A program made the translations under genes and the position numbers. From Acorus gramineus (lineage: Eukaryota > Streptophyta > Magnoliopsida > Acorales > Acoraceae): 64,000 bases of DNA. Shown here piece after piece: positions 54,106 to 64,000 of this stretch. The stretch lies in the NCBI GenBank assembly GCA_030737835.1, contig CM060853.1, forward strand, positions 13,182,034 to 13,246,033. The letters are read 5' to 3'. Every line of letters begins with the position of its first letter. Position 1 is the first letter of the stretch. The notes below the pieces were generated by a model. The model was given only the letters and a program-made list of their open reading frames with translations. It did not search any database and had not been told where the DNA came from.

Positions 54106-56644
54106 TGTGACGGCCCGTGTCCCAAACCATCGACACGTGCACGCCACGTGCCTCAAAACTCACCATTTCTTTTATATAAAAAAAAAACATCGAAATAACC
54201 ACCATATATAAACTCATCTGGTAACAACCCTGGGATAACATATAATCATCAAGAAATATATAATCACCTATATAAACTCACCCAGGAAAGTTTAAGCAGT
54301 CAACAGAGCATCTAACACACCTCATATACAGTCATCCATATATATAGAGCATTTAACATAGGCATGGTTCACTAGACCAGCCTCTACAAAAAATAATCAT
54401 ATACAGATCCAAAACATCAACAATATCCATATATATATACCTATCACCAACTGGACGTGACCCCAAAAGAAGACAAAGTCAACGCCCAAGAACCCCCGCC
54501 TCTACTCTGCAAAAATAGGAAAATAGAATAGAATGAGCGAAAGATGCTCAGTAAGCAACCCAGACATTCCACGCATAAGGAAAACAAGGATGACATCAAA
54601 GTCAAGCTTCATCAACATCAGGTCAAAGCATAATAATACATGAAAGCACTCTATGATCATCAGTGGGGAACAATAACATCGCTGATATATAAAAGTAGGA
54701 ATGAATAGCTCAAACGAACACATCACAAGTGATAGGACCAATAGATATCATCAAAAAGCAATACCACTGGACTGAAGGCACATACTCTGAAATCACCCAT
54801 CAATCAAAGAAGATCAATTAACTCTTTGATGGCACTCGAGATGTCACAATTCTACAAGAATGATAAGGGAATCATAACTCTGGCTCCTGAATGACTGAAG
54901 CTCTGGATAGACCATCTACATGACCCCATCTCGGCCCCTATGTCCGGGATGTCCACATCTATACCTCTCGCGTGTGGCCCTCGGAACGTCCACCGCGGAA
55001 TCGCTACCTGGCCCTCGGAACGTCCAGGCACGGTAGGGTATTCTCAAGTCCCCCTCACTGGACCGTACGTACTCATGCGCGCTGGGGAGGTAATCCTCAA
55101 CCCTCACTGTAAGGTCTATGGTCATCCAACTCCAAGAATACAAATTCAAGAGGTAATATACAAGCAATGAAACACACACAGTACAAGGCTTCATGGTCGG
55201 ACAGCACGACCATGCAGATCATAGATCAATGGCAAGACACTGGGATGGATAGATTATGATCAAAGGAAGGCTCACAAATCAACTATAGATTTAGTAACTC
55301 TCGAAAACTGTCTAGAACAATGATAAATGACAACGATTAGATAATGATGATGAATCACGAAGCAAACCTCAATAATGACACTTCAAAGACTAATCTGAAC
55401 TGGGATAACATAAACCACACTCTCGAATGATAATTGAATTATAGTGGATAAATATGAAGCAAGCCTCAATGAGAAACAATTCTAATTAATAAAGGTGACA
55501 TGAATAATTCTGGGTCTCAACAATATAGTATAGTAACCGATCGGGTCTCAACAATATCAGAGATGATAAGAAACAACAATGAAGTGCGGAATTGGAAATA
55601 ACAAACACAAATATTGGGTCACTTATAACAATACCACGTGGAATGGAATGTAGGACAAACAAATATCGATCGGGTTACTTACCTCGCAATTCACCACCTC
55701 AACTGGACTCACCCTATTCCAACTCTTAAAATCCACTGATAAAAATATAATCTCAATCAGATACTAACATATAATTCTAATAATAAAGAAATTCTCAGTT
55801 TCCCCCAAATCAAATCTGATGTCCTAAATACAAACCCTAAGTTAACGCAATCAAAATAACTCTCCAAATTCTTATTTATCCAGCCCCAAGAACAAATTCA
55901 TATTTCAGTCCCAAATCATAATTTTTAATTTAGAACTAAAATAGAACAACCCTAGATGAAGAATAACGATGAAAAGAACAAAAATCCTTACCCAGTATGG
56001 CACGAAAAATATTCCACGAAGCTTTTCTGATTTTTTTTCCAATTTTTCACCTTTTTATTTTCCATTGGAAGAGAGTCTCGGGTGACTCTTCCTCTCACCA
56101 TATATAATCACCCACGCCACCGATTCACCTAACAATCAAATGAAATTTATAAATCCGCTAAAATTACCAAAGTACCCTTCCTTATTAACCTGCGCAGCCT
56201 CGACTCAAACCGCTATATCTTGTTGCAGGAGAGTCCACTTCAAATGATTCAACTTCTGTTGGAAAGGTAACGAAAATATCTATAACTTCCATGTCTAGGC
56301 CAAGATCAAAAGAAACCTCCAACTATATTAAAAATAATGACGAACAGAAGACCTCGCGATTTCTTCTTCTAAGGGTAGAAATGGTAAAACAGCCATAACT
56401 TTTCTAATACAGCTCCAAATGACACCAAACTAATTTTATATGAGAGATAACTCAAAAATGAAGACTTCATATGTTTAGCGTAAAATCTAATTATGCCTCG
56501 AAGGTGCTTTCTGAAAATGTAACCAAATGCAAGGCTTCAAGAATAATAAGGACCAACAGCTTAATAACATAAAATTATCCTATTTTGCAATCCAAACACG
56601 TATATATTAGCATAAGTCGGCATAAGAAGATCCGGGCTATTACA
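54106..56644 (-). repeat. 3' LTR of the gypsy chromovirus
   Basis: 2539 bp. The plus strand begins TGTGACGGCCCGTGTCCC and ends GGGCTATTACA; matches 61315-63752 along its whole length except for one 107-bp segment (55861-55967) absent from the other copy. The purine tract AAGGGGAGTAGGA (minus strand, 56645-56657) abuts the inner edge, identifying this as the 3' LTR. It contains a direct repeat 'cctcggaacgtcca' (54983 and 55013). Small conserved frames in both LTRs are not genes. Confidence 0.93.
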
Positions 56645-56657
56645 TCCTACTCCCCTT
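56645..56657 (-). other. Polypurine tract of the gypsy element
   Basis: On the minus strand AAGGGGAGTAGGA lies immediately before the LTR start TGTAATAGCCC. Polypurine tracts prime plus-strand DNA synthesis during reverse transcription. Confidence 0.85.
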
Positions 56658-56694
56658 AAATAGGATTTGGTCCTCCAAATCCGCAAAGCATACC

Positions 56695-57129
56695 TCAGAA
56701 TGAAAACAGATGAGGATAACGCTCCCTCATCTCCGCCTCACGCTCCCACGTCGCATCCTCGGAGGTCTGATGTTGCCATAGGACCTTAACCAATGGAATG
56801 GTCTTAGTCCTCAACTGCTTCTCTTGACGTGCTACAATGCGGATGGGTCGCACCTCGAACGTCAAATCATCACGAACCTCTAAAGGTTGATAATCAATGA
56901 TGTGCGACGGATCCGGATGATACTTCCTCAACATGGACACATGAAACACGTTATGAACACCTTCCAATTGCGGCGGCAAAGCAAGCCGATATGCCAACGT
57001 ACCAATTCTCTCTAGGATCTCAAATGGACCAGTATATCTAGGGCTCAATTTGCCCTTCTTCCCAAACCTCATCACCCCTTTCGTCGGTGATATCTTCAGA
57101 AAAACGTGGTCCCCAACTTGAAACTCCAA
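56695..57129 (-). pseudogene. Gypsy integrase C-terminus with chromodomain-like segment
   Basis: The 144-codon frame reads EFQVGDHVFLKISPTKG and KGKLSPRYTGPFEILERIG, the GPY/F module of gypsy integrases, then HNVFHVSMLRKYHPDPSH and, at the end, PLVKVLWQHQTSEDATWERE, a divergent chromodomain. In chromoviruses this tail is thought to guide insertion to particular chromatin. It is separated from the integrase core by TGA (57163-57165) and TAG (57169-57171) in the same frame, so the polyprotein would stop before it. Confidence 0.88.
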
Positions 57130-57168
57130 ATCTCTCTTCCGGTTATCGGCATAGCTTTTCTGTCAACT

Positions 57169-58518
57169 CTAAGCTCTTTTAAGCCGATCTCTAACGACAC
57201 GAATTGCGTCGGTCGATCGTTGCACGATCTCCGGTCCAAGCATCTGTCGATCTCCAACCTCCTCCCAACAAATAGGAGTCCTACACCTTCTACCATATAA
57301 TACCTCAAACGGTGCCATCCCGATGCTGCTATGGTAGCTATTATTGTAGGCAAACTCCATCAATGCTAGGTTCTTCTCCCATCCGTTCTCGAATTCAAGA
57401 ACTGATGCTCTCAACATGTCCTCGAGAGTCTGGATGGTCCTTTCAGATTGACCATCAGTCTGGGGGTGAAATGCTGTGCTAAACTGCAATCTGATCCCCA
57501 AAGCCTGTTGTAGACCTTTCCAAAAATGAGATGTAAACCTCGGATCACGGTCCGATATGATACTGACAGGCACCCCATGATATCGAACAACTCCATCAAT
57601 ATACTTAGCCGCCAGACTTTCCATCGACTGCGTAGCTCGAATGGCAAGAAAGTGGGCTGATTTCGTCAGCCTATCTATGATAACCCAAATGGTATCACAC
57701 CCCTTCTGGGATCGAGGTAACCCACATACGAAATCCATAGTGACATGCTCCCACTTCCATTCCGGCACCTCCAATGGCTGCAACAAGCCTCCCGGTCTCT
57801 GGTGCTCTGCCTTAACCCTCTGACAGGTCAGACATCTCCCAACAAACTCCGCAATATCCTTCTTCATACCTCGCCACCAGTACATTCCTCGCAGATTCTG
57901 GTACATCTTTGTGCTACCAGGGTGCATAGTGTATGCAGAATGGTGTGCCTCCTGTAGGATCTCTCGTCGGATCTCATCATCTGATGGAACCCAAATCCGT
58001 CCTCGAAAGTAGAGTAATCCATCTGTCCTCATCTTCCATTCTGAAACCACTGTCTCAGACTCAGCTACTCGGCGGTACTCCTCAAACTCGACATCTCTCC
58101 TCTGAGCTTCTCCAATCTGGGTTAACAAGATCGGTTGTACCCTCATCTGGGCAATCAAAACTCCTGGCATTCCCATCTGCAATGTCACATCAGAGTCTTG
58201 AATTTCCTCGAGCAAACACCACTCACTAACCATCAAATGTGCTACACTTACTGCTGACTTTCTACTCAGGGCATCAACAACGACGTTCGCCTTCCCTGGA
58301 TGGTATTGAATGGTGCAATCATAATCCTTCAAAAGCTCGAGCCATCGCCTCTGACGGAAGTTTAGCTCCTTCTGTGAAAATAAATATCTCAAGCTCTTGT
58401 GATCTGTGAATACCTCAAACGTCTCACCATAAAGATAATGCCTCCAAATCTTCAATGCAAATACCACAGCTGCTAACTCCAGATCATGGGTAGGATAGTT
58501 TTGCTCATGTGGCTTCAA
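57169..58518 (-). pseudogene. Gypsy RNase H (C-terminal part) and integrase core
   Basis: A 449-codon frame. It starts inside RNase H ([20 protein letters not shown] with the catalytic Glu; [14 protein letters not shown] with Asp; [13 protein letters not shown]). The integrase zinc finger follows ([10 protein letters not shown] ... [15 protein letters not shown] pattern), then the DDE core: [11 protein letters not shown] (D), [14 protein letters not shown] (D) and [20 protein letters not shown] (E), all present. It ends in VRDRLKRA and a TAG. The upstream border is two one-base frameshifts near 58540-58560. Confidence 0.92.
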
Positions 58519-58555
58519 TTGTCTCGATGCATAAGCACTACCTTACCATGTTGCA

Positions 58556-59044
58556 TTAAAACACAACCCAGCCCTCTTGTGAGGCATCACTATAGACCAC
58601 AAAGCCTCCTATACCACTAGGAATAGTAAGGATAGGAGCTGAAGTCAAACGCCTTTTCAACTCCTCGAAACTAGCTTCACACTGATCGGTCCACTCACAT
58701 CTGGCATTCTTCTGTGTCAGACGAGTCAGTGGAACTGCAATCTTCGAGAAATCCTGGATAAATCTGCGATAGTAGCCAGCCAAACCAAGAAAACTACGAA
58801 TCTCAGTGGCATTGGTGGGGCTCTTCCAGCTCATCACTGCCTCCACCTTGTTAGGGTCCACCTCGACTCCCTTCTTCGAGATCACATGCCCTAAGAATGC
58901 CACCTTCTCCAACCAGAATTCGCACTTGCTGAATTTAGCATACAGCTTGTGTGCTTGAAGGACACCAAGTACAATCCTCAGATGCTTCGCATGCTCCTCC
59001 CTGTTTGGAGAGTATATCAAGATGTCGTCGATGCACACCACCAC
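58556..59044 (-). pseudogene. Gypsy reverse transcriptase, C-terminal half
   Basis: [17 protein letters not shown] contains the catalytic Asp-Asp pair (usually F/YVDD or YIDD; here CIDD). It is followed by [34 protein letters not shown] and [16 protein letters not shown], the thumb and connection region of gypsy RT, then the first RNase H Asp in [10 protein letters not shown]. An in-frame TAA (near 59064) lies just upstream between the palm motifs. Confidence 0.9.
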
Positions 59045-59219
59045 AAATTGGTCTAGATATGGTTAAAATATCTTATTCATCAACGCCATGAATACTGTAG
59101 GAGCATTTGTCAGCCCAAAAGGCATGACAACAAACTCATAATGGCCGTATCTTGTCCGAAATGCTGTCTTTGGAATGTCCTCCTTTTTTATCGGTAATTG
59201 ATGATAGCCCGATCTCAAA

Positions 59220-59756
59220 TCAACCTTGGAGAACATCAATCCTTGGTAATGGGTACTTGTTCTTCACAGTCTTCTGATTAAGAAGGCGATAGTCAATGCA
59301 CAGCCTCATTGATCCGTCCTTCTTCTTTACGAACAGAACTGGTGCACCCCAAGGAGAAACACTTGGCCTGATGAAACCCTTCTCTAACAGATCCTCGAGT
59401 TGTGTCTTCAACTCCCTCAACTCTGCTGGTGCCATCCTGTATGGGGCTTTGGAGATAGGAGAAGTCCCTGGGAGTAGCTCTATAGAGACCTCGACCTCTC
59501 GAGCTGGTGGTAGTCCAGGTAATTCTTCAGGGAAGACATCTGGAAACTCTTGAACCACAGGGACATCCTCCACTCGCCCAGGCAATACCGCGCAATCCAT
59601 CACGTGTGCTAAGAAGCAAGCACAACCGTCCTGAATCAACTGTTGTGCCTGTAAACATGAGATGATCCGGACCTCTGTTGCGCCTCTCTCTCCATCAAAC
59701 CAAAATTCTGGCTGATTAGGAAGCTTGAATGTGACTATCTTGGAGAAACAATCCAC
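59220..59756 (-). pseudogene. Gypsy protease-RT linker and N-terminal reverse transcriptase
   Basis: [20 protein letters not shown], then [40 protein letters not shown] and [19 protein letters not shown] give the RT fingers and the first palm motifs. The frame then stops because about 25-30 bases are missing between PLPRID and [12 protein letters not shown], which shifts the frame and removes the family's usual short loop. RT continues on the same strand below 59220 to the segment at 59044. Confidence 0.88.
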
Positions 59757-59777
59757 ATTCGCATGATAACTAGCTAA

Positions 59778-60098
59778 CTAGTCCATCCCCAGAATGATAT
59801 CAAAATCCACCATCTCAAACAATATCAGATCAGCCCTCAACTCATGCCCAATGACAAAAATGGGACATGATCGACATATACGATCAGTGGTCACCACAGA
59901 GCCTGTCGGAAGCGATATCGCCAGTGGACGAAGCAATGGAGTCGGCTCAACTCCCAAACAAGGTACAAAATGCAGTGCAACGAATGAATGAGAGGCTCCT
60001 GGATCAATCAAGATAGATGCGATCGACTGAGAGACTGAGATAGTACCTCTCACGACATCGTGAGCTGCTCGTGCCTCCTGCTCAGTCACGGCGTACAC
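59778..60098 (-). pseudogene. Gypsy aspartic protease
   Basis: The frame contains ASILIDPGASHSFVAL, the active-site loop of a retrotransposon protease (here Asp-Pro-Gly-Ala), and ends FDIILGMD, the second conserved segment (ILGMDWL type). The TAG at 59778-59780 replaces the residue expected after GMD. The frame border to the zinc knuckles lies near 60100-60140, where the phase changes. The protease cuts the polyprotein into its units. Confidence 0.88.
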
Positions 60099-60331
60099 AA
60101 TCCCCTAGGCTGGCTGCCTCTGTGACTCTGTAGCTCCTCTTGACCCTTGCCCCTGTGTTGTAGGATTCCTTGCTGTCTGCGACACTGGCGTGCTATGTGA
60201 CCCTCACGACCACAGGTGAAACAGACCCGAGAAGGTCCAGTTTGCTTCTGTCGACAGTCACGAGCCTGGTGTCCCATCCGACCACATGTAAAGCATCCTC
60301 TAGGCTGATAGGTTCCCTGACCTTGCTCCCT
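60086..60331 (-). pseudogene. Gypsy gag C-terminus: two CCHC zinc knuckles
   Basis: On the minus strand CFTCGRMGHQARDC and CFTCGREGHIARQC each have CX2CX4HX4C spacing, about 18 residues apart. They are in frame with the gag body but separated from it by a TAG (60332-60334). The knuckles bind the element RNA for packaging. Confidence 0.88.
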
Positions 60332-61165
60332 CTACTGTAGTGGTTGTTGTTGTTGTTGTTGTTGTTGTTGTTGCTGCGGTGGTCGCTGCTCTCGCTGTCG
60401 TCTATCATGACGGCCTCTCGATGGGTTGTCTCGACGAATGGGCCCCCCAGTTCCTCCAACTTGACCTACTACAGACGCAGTAAAACCGCCCAATGGTGCA
60501 CGAGCACGCGCTATCTTCTTCAAGTTTTGCTCCAGTAACAAAGCTCGCTCTAATACAAGAGCATAGGTGGGGAGCTTCAATGCAGTCAATGCGATACGGA
60601 TGTCAGGATGAAGTCCCCTCTCAAATCTCCTCGCTCTAGCCTCTTCATCCCGCAATACATGTGCCCCAAATCGTGATAGTCGAGTAAACTCTGCATCATA
60701 CTCAGCCACTGATCGTTGTCCTTGTTGCAGATACAAAAACTCCTGCTCCTTCTCCCTCTGAACTGCCTCTGGAAAATATTTCTCATTGAAGAGTTGTACA
60801 AACCTCTCCCAGGTGATCGAGGATGTCTGCGTACGCTCCACCATACGCCACCACAACTCTGCATCACCAGCCAATCGGAATAGAGTCAAAGGAACCCTAT
60901 CCTCCTCATGGCATTTGATCGCCCGAAACGTCTTCTCCAGTAAGAATAACCACTCCTCTGCAATCATCGGATCTGTCGTCCCATAGAATAGTGGTGGAGC
61001 CATCTTCATGAAAGTATCATACATCCCTTGATCCTTGGCTGTCACATTCATTTGCCTGAGCTCCAGGGTAGCATTAATATGTTCTCGCAATGTTCCAGTC
61101 ATGTCCCCAATGGCCTGGATCACCCTATCAGCATCTGATGATTCTGAGTGAGCCGCCTGATCCAT
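60332..61165 (-). CDS. Gypsy gag (capsid region)
   Basis: 277 codons from ATG 61165 to a TAG. The start lies 135 bp after the primer binding site and opens MDQAAHSESSDADRVI. The Retrotrans_gag domain covers about residues 75-180 (FRLAGDAELWWRMVERTQ, WERFVQLFNEKYFPEAVQRE, EFLYLQQGQRSVAEYDAEFT). A basic segment and a glutamine run follow; the run is encoded by a (CAA)n microsatellite (plus strand gtt repeats at 60344-60372). Gag proteins form the particle shell. The TAG before the zinc knuckles would produce a knuckle-less gag. Confidence 0.9.
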   Translation of the reverse strand: MDQAAHSESSDADRVIQAIGDMTGTLREHINATLELRQMNVTAKDQGMYDTFMKMAPPLFYGTTDPMIAEEWLFLLEKTFRAIKCHEEDRVPLTLFRLAGDAELWWRMVERTQTSSITWERFVQLFNEKYFPEAVQREKEQEFLYLQQGQRSVAEYDAEFTRLSRFGAHVLRDEEARARRFERGLHPDIRIALTALKLPTYALVLERALLLEQNLKKIARARAPLGGFTASVVGQVGGTGGPIRRDNPSRGRHDRRQREQRPPQQQQQQQQQQQPLQ

Positions 61166-61300
61166 CGAAGCCTACAAAACACATCATATAAATTAAGACA
61201 ATTTCTCTTATCCCAAAATGCTTTGTATATGATTCTAGACATCTAACCCTATGCTATTGCACTATTGAACTTCCGCTTAAATCCTCAATTTACTCAATAG

Positions 61301-61314
61301 GCTCTGATACCAAC
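61301..61314 (-). other. Primer binding site of the gypsy element (tRNA-iMet)
   Basis: The plus strand reads gctctgatacca at 61301-61312, the reverse complement of TGGTATCAGAGC. Two bases separate it from the LTR edge at 61315. It fixes the minus orientation. Confidence 0.92.
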
Positions 61315-63752
61315 TGTGACGGCCCGTGTCCCAAACCCTCGACACGTGCACGCCACGTGCCTCAAAACTCACCATTCTTTTATATAAAAAAAAAACATCG
61401 AAATAACCACCCTATATAAACTCATCTGGTAACAACCCTGGGATAACATATAATCATCAAGAAATATATAATCACCTATATAAACTCACCCAGGAAAGTT
61501 TAAGCAGTCAACAGAGCATCTAACACACCTCATATACAGTCATCCATATATATAGAGCATTTAACATAGGCATGGTTCACTAGACCAGCCTCTACAAAAA
61601 ATAATCATATACAGATCCAAAACATCAACAATATATATATATATATATATATATACCTATCACCAACTGGACGTGACCCCCAAAAGAAGACAAAGTCAAC
61701 GCCCAAGAACCCCCGCCTCTACTCTGCAAAAATAGGAAAATAGAATAGAATGAGCGAAAGATGCTCAGTAAGTAACCCAGACATTCCACGCATAAGGAAA
61801 ACAAGGATGACATCAAAGTCAAGCTTCGTCAACATCAGGTCAAAGCATAATAACACATGAAAGCACTCTATGATCATCAGTGGAAAACAATAACATCGCT
61901 GATATATAAAAGTAGGAACGAATAGTTCAAACGAACACATCACAAGTGATAGGACCAATAGATATCATCAAGAAGCAACACCACTGGACTGAAGGAACAT
62001 ACTCTGAAATCACCCATCAATCAAAGAAGATCAATTAACTCTTTGATGGCACTCGAGATGTCACAATTCTACAAGAATGATAAGGGAATCATAACTCTGG
62101 CTCCTGAATGACTGAAGCTCTGGATAGACCATCTACATGACCCCATCTCGGCCCCTATGTCCGGGATGTCCACATCTATACCTCTCGCGTGTGGCCCTCG
62201 GAACGTCCACCGCGGAATCGCTACCTGGCCCTCGGAACGTCCAGGCACGGCAGGGTATTCTCAAGTCCCCCTCGCTGGACCGTACGTACTCATGCGCGCT
62301 GGGGAGGTAATCCTCAACCCTCACTGTAAGGTCTATGGTCATCCAACTCCAAGAATACAAATTCAAGAGGTAATATACAAGCAATGAAACACATACAGTA
62401 CAAGGCTTCATGGTCGGACCACACGACCATGTAGATCATAGATCAATGGCAAGACACTGGGATGGATACATTATGATCAAAGGAAGGCTCACAAATCAAC
62501 TATAGATTTAGTAACTCTCGAAAACTGTCTAGAATAATAATAAATGACAACGATTAGATAATGATGATGAATCACGAAGCAAACCTCAATAATGACACTT
62601 CAAAGACTAATCTGAATTGGGATAACATAAACCACACTCTCGAATGATAATTGAATTATAGTGGATAAATATGAAGCAAGCCTCAATGAGAAACAATTCT
62701 AATTAATAAAGGTGACATGAATAATTCTGGGTCTCAACAATATAGTATAGTAACCGATCGGGTCTCAACAATATCAGAGATGATAAGAAACAACAATGAA
62801 GTACGGAATTGGAAATAACAAACACAAATATTGGGTCACTTATAACAATACCACGTGGAATGGAATGTAGGACAAACAAATATCGATCGGGTTACTTACC
62901 TCGCAATTCACCACCTCAACTGGACTCACCCTATTCCAACTCTTAAAATCCACTGATAAAAATATAATCTCAATCAGATACTAACATATAATTCTAATAA
63001 TAAAGAAATTCTCAGTTTCCCCCAAATCAAATCTGATGTCCTGAATACAAACCCTAAGTTAACGCAATCAAAATAACGATGAAAAGAACAAGAATCCTTA
63101 CCCAGTATGGCACGAAAAATATTCCACGAAGCTTTTCCTAATTTTCCTAATTTTTCCCCTTTTTATTTTCCATTGGAAGAGAGTCTCGGGTGACTCTTCC
63201 TCTCACCATATATAATCACCCACGCCACCGACTCACCTAACAATCAAATGAAATTTATAAATCCGCTAAAATTACCAAAGTACCCTTCCTTAATAACCTG
63301 CGCAGCCTCGACTCAAACCGCTATATCTTGTTGTAGGAGAGTCCACTTCAAATGATTCAACTTCTGTTGGAAAGGTAATGAAAATATCTATAACTTTCAT
63401 GTCTAGGCCAAGATCAAAAGAAGCCTCCAACTATATTAAAAATAATGACGAACAGAAGACCTCGCAATTTCTTCTTCTAAGGGTAGAAATGGTAAAACAG
63501 CCATAACTTTTCTAATACAGCTCCAAATGACACCAAACTAATTTTATATGAGAGATAACTCAAAAATGAAGACTTCATATGTTTAGCGCAAAATCTAATT
63601 ATGCCTCGAAGGTGCTTTCTGAAAATGTAACCAAATGCAAGGCTTCAAGAATAATAAGGACCAACAGCTTAATAACATAAAATTATCCTATTTTGCAATC
63701 CAAACACGTAAATATTAGCATAAGTCGGCATAAGAGGATCCGGGCTATTACA
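61315..63752 (-). repeat. 5' LTR of the gypsy chromovirus
   Basis: 2438 bp, TG...CA, matching 54106-56644. It lacks the 107 bp at 55861-55967 of the other copy and has a longer AT run (61632-61654). Substitutions seen while reading both copies are few (three in the first ~115 bases, fewer in most other stretches), so the insertion looks fairly recent. On the minus strand it holds the promoter of the element. Confidence 0.93.
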
Positions 63753-64000
63753 TACCTACTGGAAGAAAACCCATTGGCGTGTTGAAGATTAAAAGGAAAG
63801 CCAATGGATCCGTTGACAAGCTCAAGGCAAGGCTCATGGATAAAGGATACAGTCAGGTGGAAGGTTTAGATTATCAAGAAATTTTTTCACCAGTTGCCTA
63901 ATTCACATCAATCCAAATGATCCTAGCCATAACTGCAAGCCTGGACTTGGAATTATATCATATAAATGTGAAGATAGCTTTTCTGAATGGAGATCTTGAT
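63753..64000 (+). pseudogene. Copia reverse transcriptase, continuation after the gypsy insertion
   Basis: After the second TACCT, the frame resumes with TGRKPIG, NGSVDKLKARLMDKGYSQ, LDYQEIFSPVA (stop), and YHINVKIAFLNGDLD, which are copia RT finger and first palm motifs (the Asp of the 'VKTAFLNG' type). A TAA near 63900 and a small deletion after KPIG show decay before or after the split. It runs off the window. Confidence 0.88.

Larger units (their letters stand above)
54106..63752 (-). mobile_element. Ty3/gypsy chromovirus-type LTR retrotransposon, complete but disabled
   Basis: Two LTRs of about 2.5 kb, TACCT target duplications at 54101-54105 and 63753-63757, a tRNA-iMet primer site (61301-61312) and a polypurine tract (56645-56657) delimit a 9647-bp element on the minus strand. 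The order gag, zinc knuckles, protease, RT, RNase H, integrase and a C-terminal chromodomain-like segment is that of Tekay/Del-like chromoviruses. It is inserted into the copia RT gene. Coding parts carry several stops and frameshifts, so mobility would need proteins from other copies. Confidence 0.95.
51990..64000 (+). mobile_element. Second Ty1/copia element, split by a gypsy insertion and cut by the window edge
   Basis: A primer binding site (52073-52084) is followed by gag, integrase, linker and the start of reverse transcriptase on the plus strand. After the gypsy element (54106-63752) the RT frame continues at 63753-64000. Joining the two sides at TACCT gives continuous copia RT sequence, so the gypsy insertion came later. 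The 5' LTR must end near 52071; its start is not determined. The 3' end lies beyond the window. Stops and an internal deletion show it was already defective. Confidence 0.9.

Noticed and set aside
54916..55194. 92-codon frame conserved at 62133-62411
   Set aside because: Conservation is due to the two LTRs of one element being near-identical; the frame is a by-product and has no family resemblance.
1..64000. tRNA, rRNA or known ncRNA genes
   Set aside because: Only tRNA-complementary primer sites and a B-box-like word in a SINE-like insert were seen; no cloverleaf or rRNA sequence was recognised by eye.

Overview
This is a nuclear DNA segment from a flowering plant. The evidence is interrupted genes with GT-AG introns, ankyrin-PGG membrane-protein genes of the ACD6/ITN1 type, and a dense mix of plant transposable elements: Ty1/copia, Ty3/gypsy chromovirus, a Tat-type gypsy element, RNase H-bearing L1-type LINEs, hAT, Mutator and Tourist elements, and foldback MITEs. 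The sequence is AT-rich. I see no rRNA, tRNA, CRISPR or prokaryotic operon structure, and the species cannot be named from this sequence alone.

Layout. 1-4326: 3' part of a copia element with an open reverse transcriptase-RNase H frame and its 3' LTR. 5374-16140: two tandem copies (6800-11393 and 11394-15408) of a roughly 4-kb block that starts in an ankyrin-PGG gene relic and ends inside a hAT element. A GC-rich hAT MITE sits only in copy 1 and a Tourist MITE sits in both. 16740-20400: two 5'-truncated LINE tails on opposite strands and a foldback element. 20646-23766: a three-exon ankyrin-PGG gene with C-terminal frameshifts, followed by a SINE-like insertion (23815-23928) and a nearly full-length but dead LINE (24045-30092). 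30159-39250: foldback elements, more ankyrin-PGG relics, and a 3.6-kb Mutator-like element with a FAR1-type exon and a 9-bp target duplication (31694-35294). 39308-44610: a rearranged Tat-like gypsy element with an antisense ORF, invaded by a second gypsy element. 45686-49559: a second ankyrin-PGG gene on the minus strand, intact by eye, predicted 456 aa. 50046-50404: another LINE tail. About 52000-64000: a second copia element, split by a 9.6-kb Ty3/gypsy chromovirus (54106-63752) with a perfect TACCT target duplication.

The host content is therefore one gene family: two recognisable ankyrin-PGG genes and at least five relics, probably spread by local duplication and then taken apart by transposons. 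These proteins combine cytosolic ankyrin repeats with several C-terminal membrane helices; known members act in defence, salicylate or stress signalling. Everything else is mobile DNA at different stages of decay.

I did not find a convincing new biological system. The most distinctive signals are: intron presence/absence between the two ankyrin paralogues; the nested gypsy pair joined to an antisense ORF; the Mutator element filled with palindromic GATACA/TGTATC motifs; and the gypsy-in-copia nest whose LTRs look young while its coding region carries stops that fit C-to-T decay. Identity statements are by eye; no alignment or database search was run.
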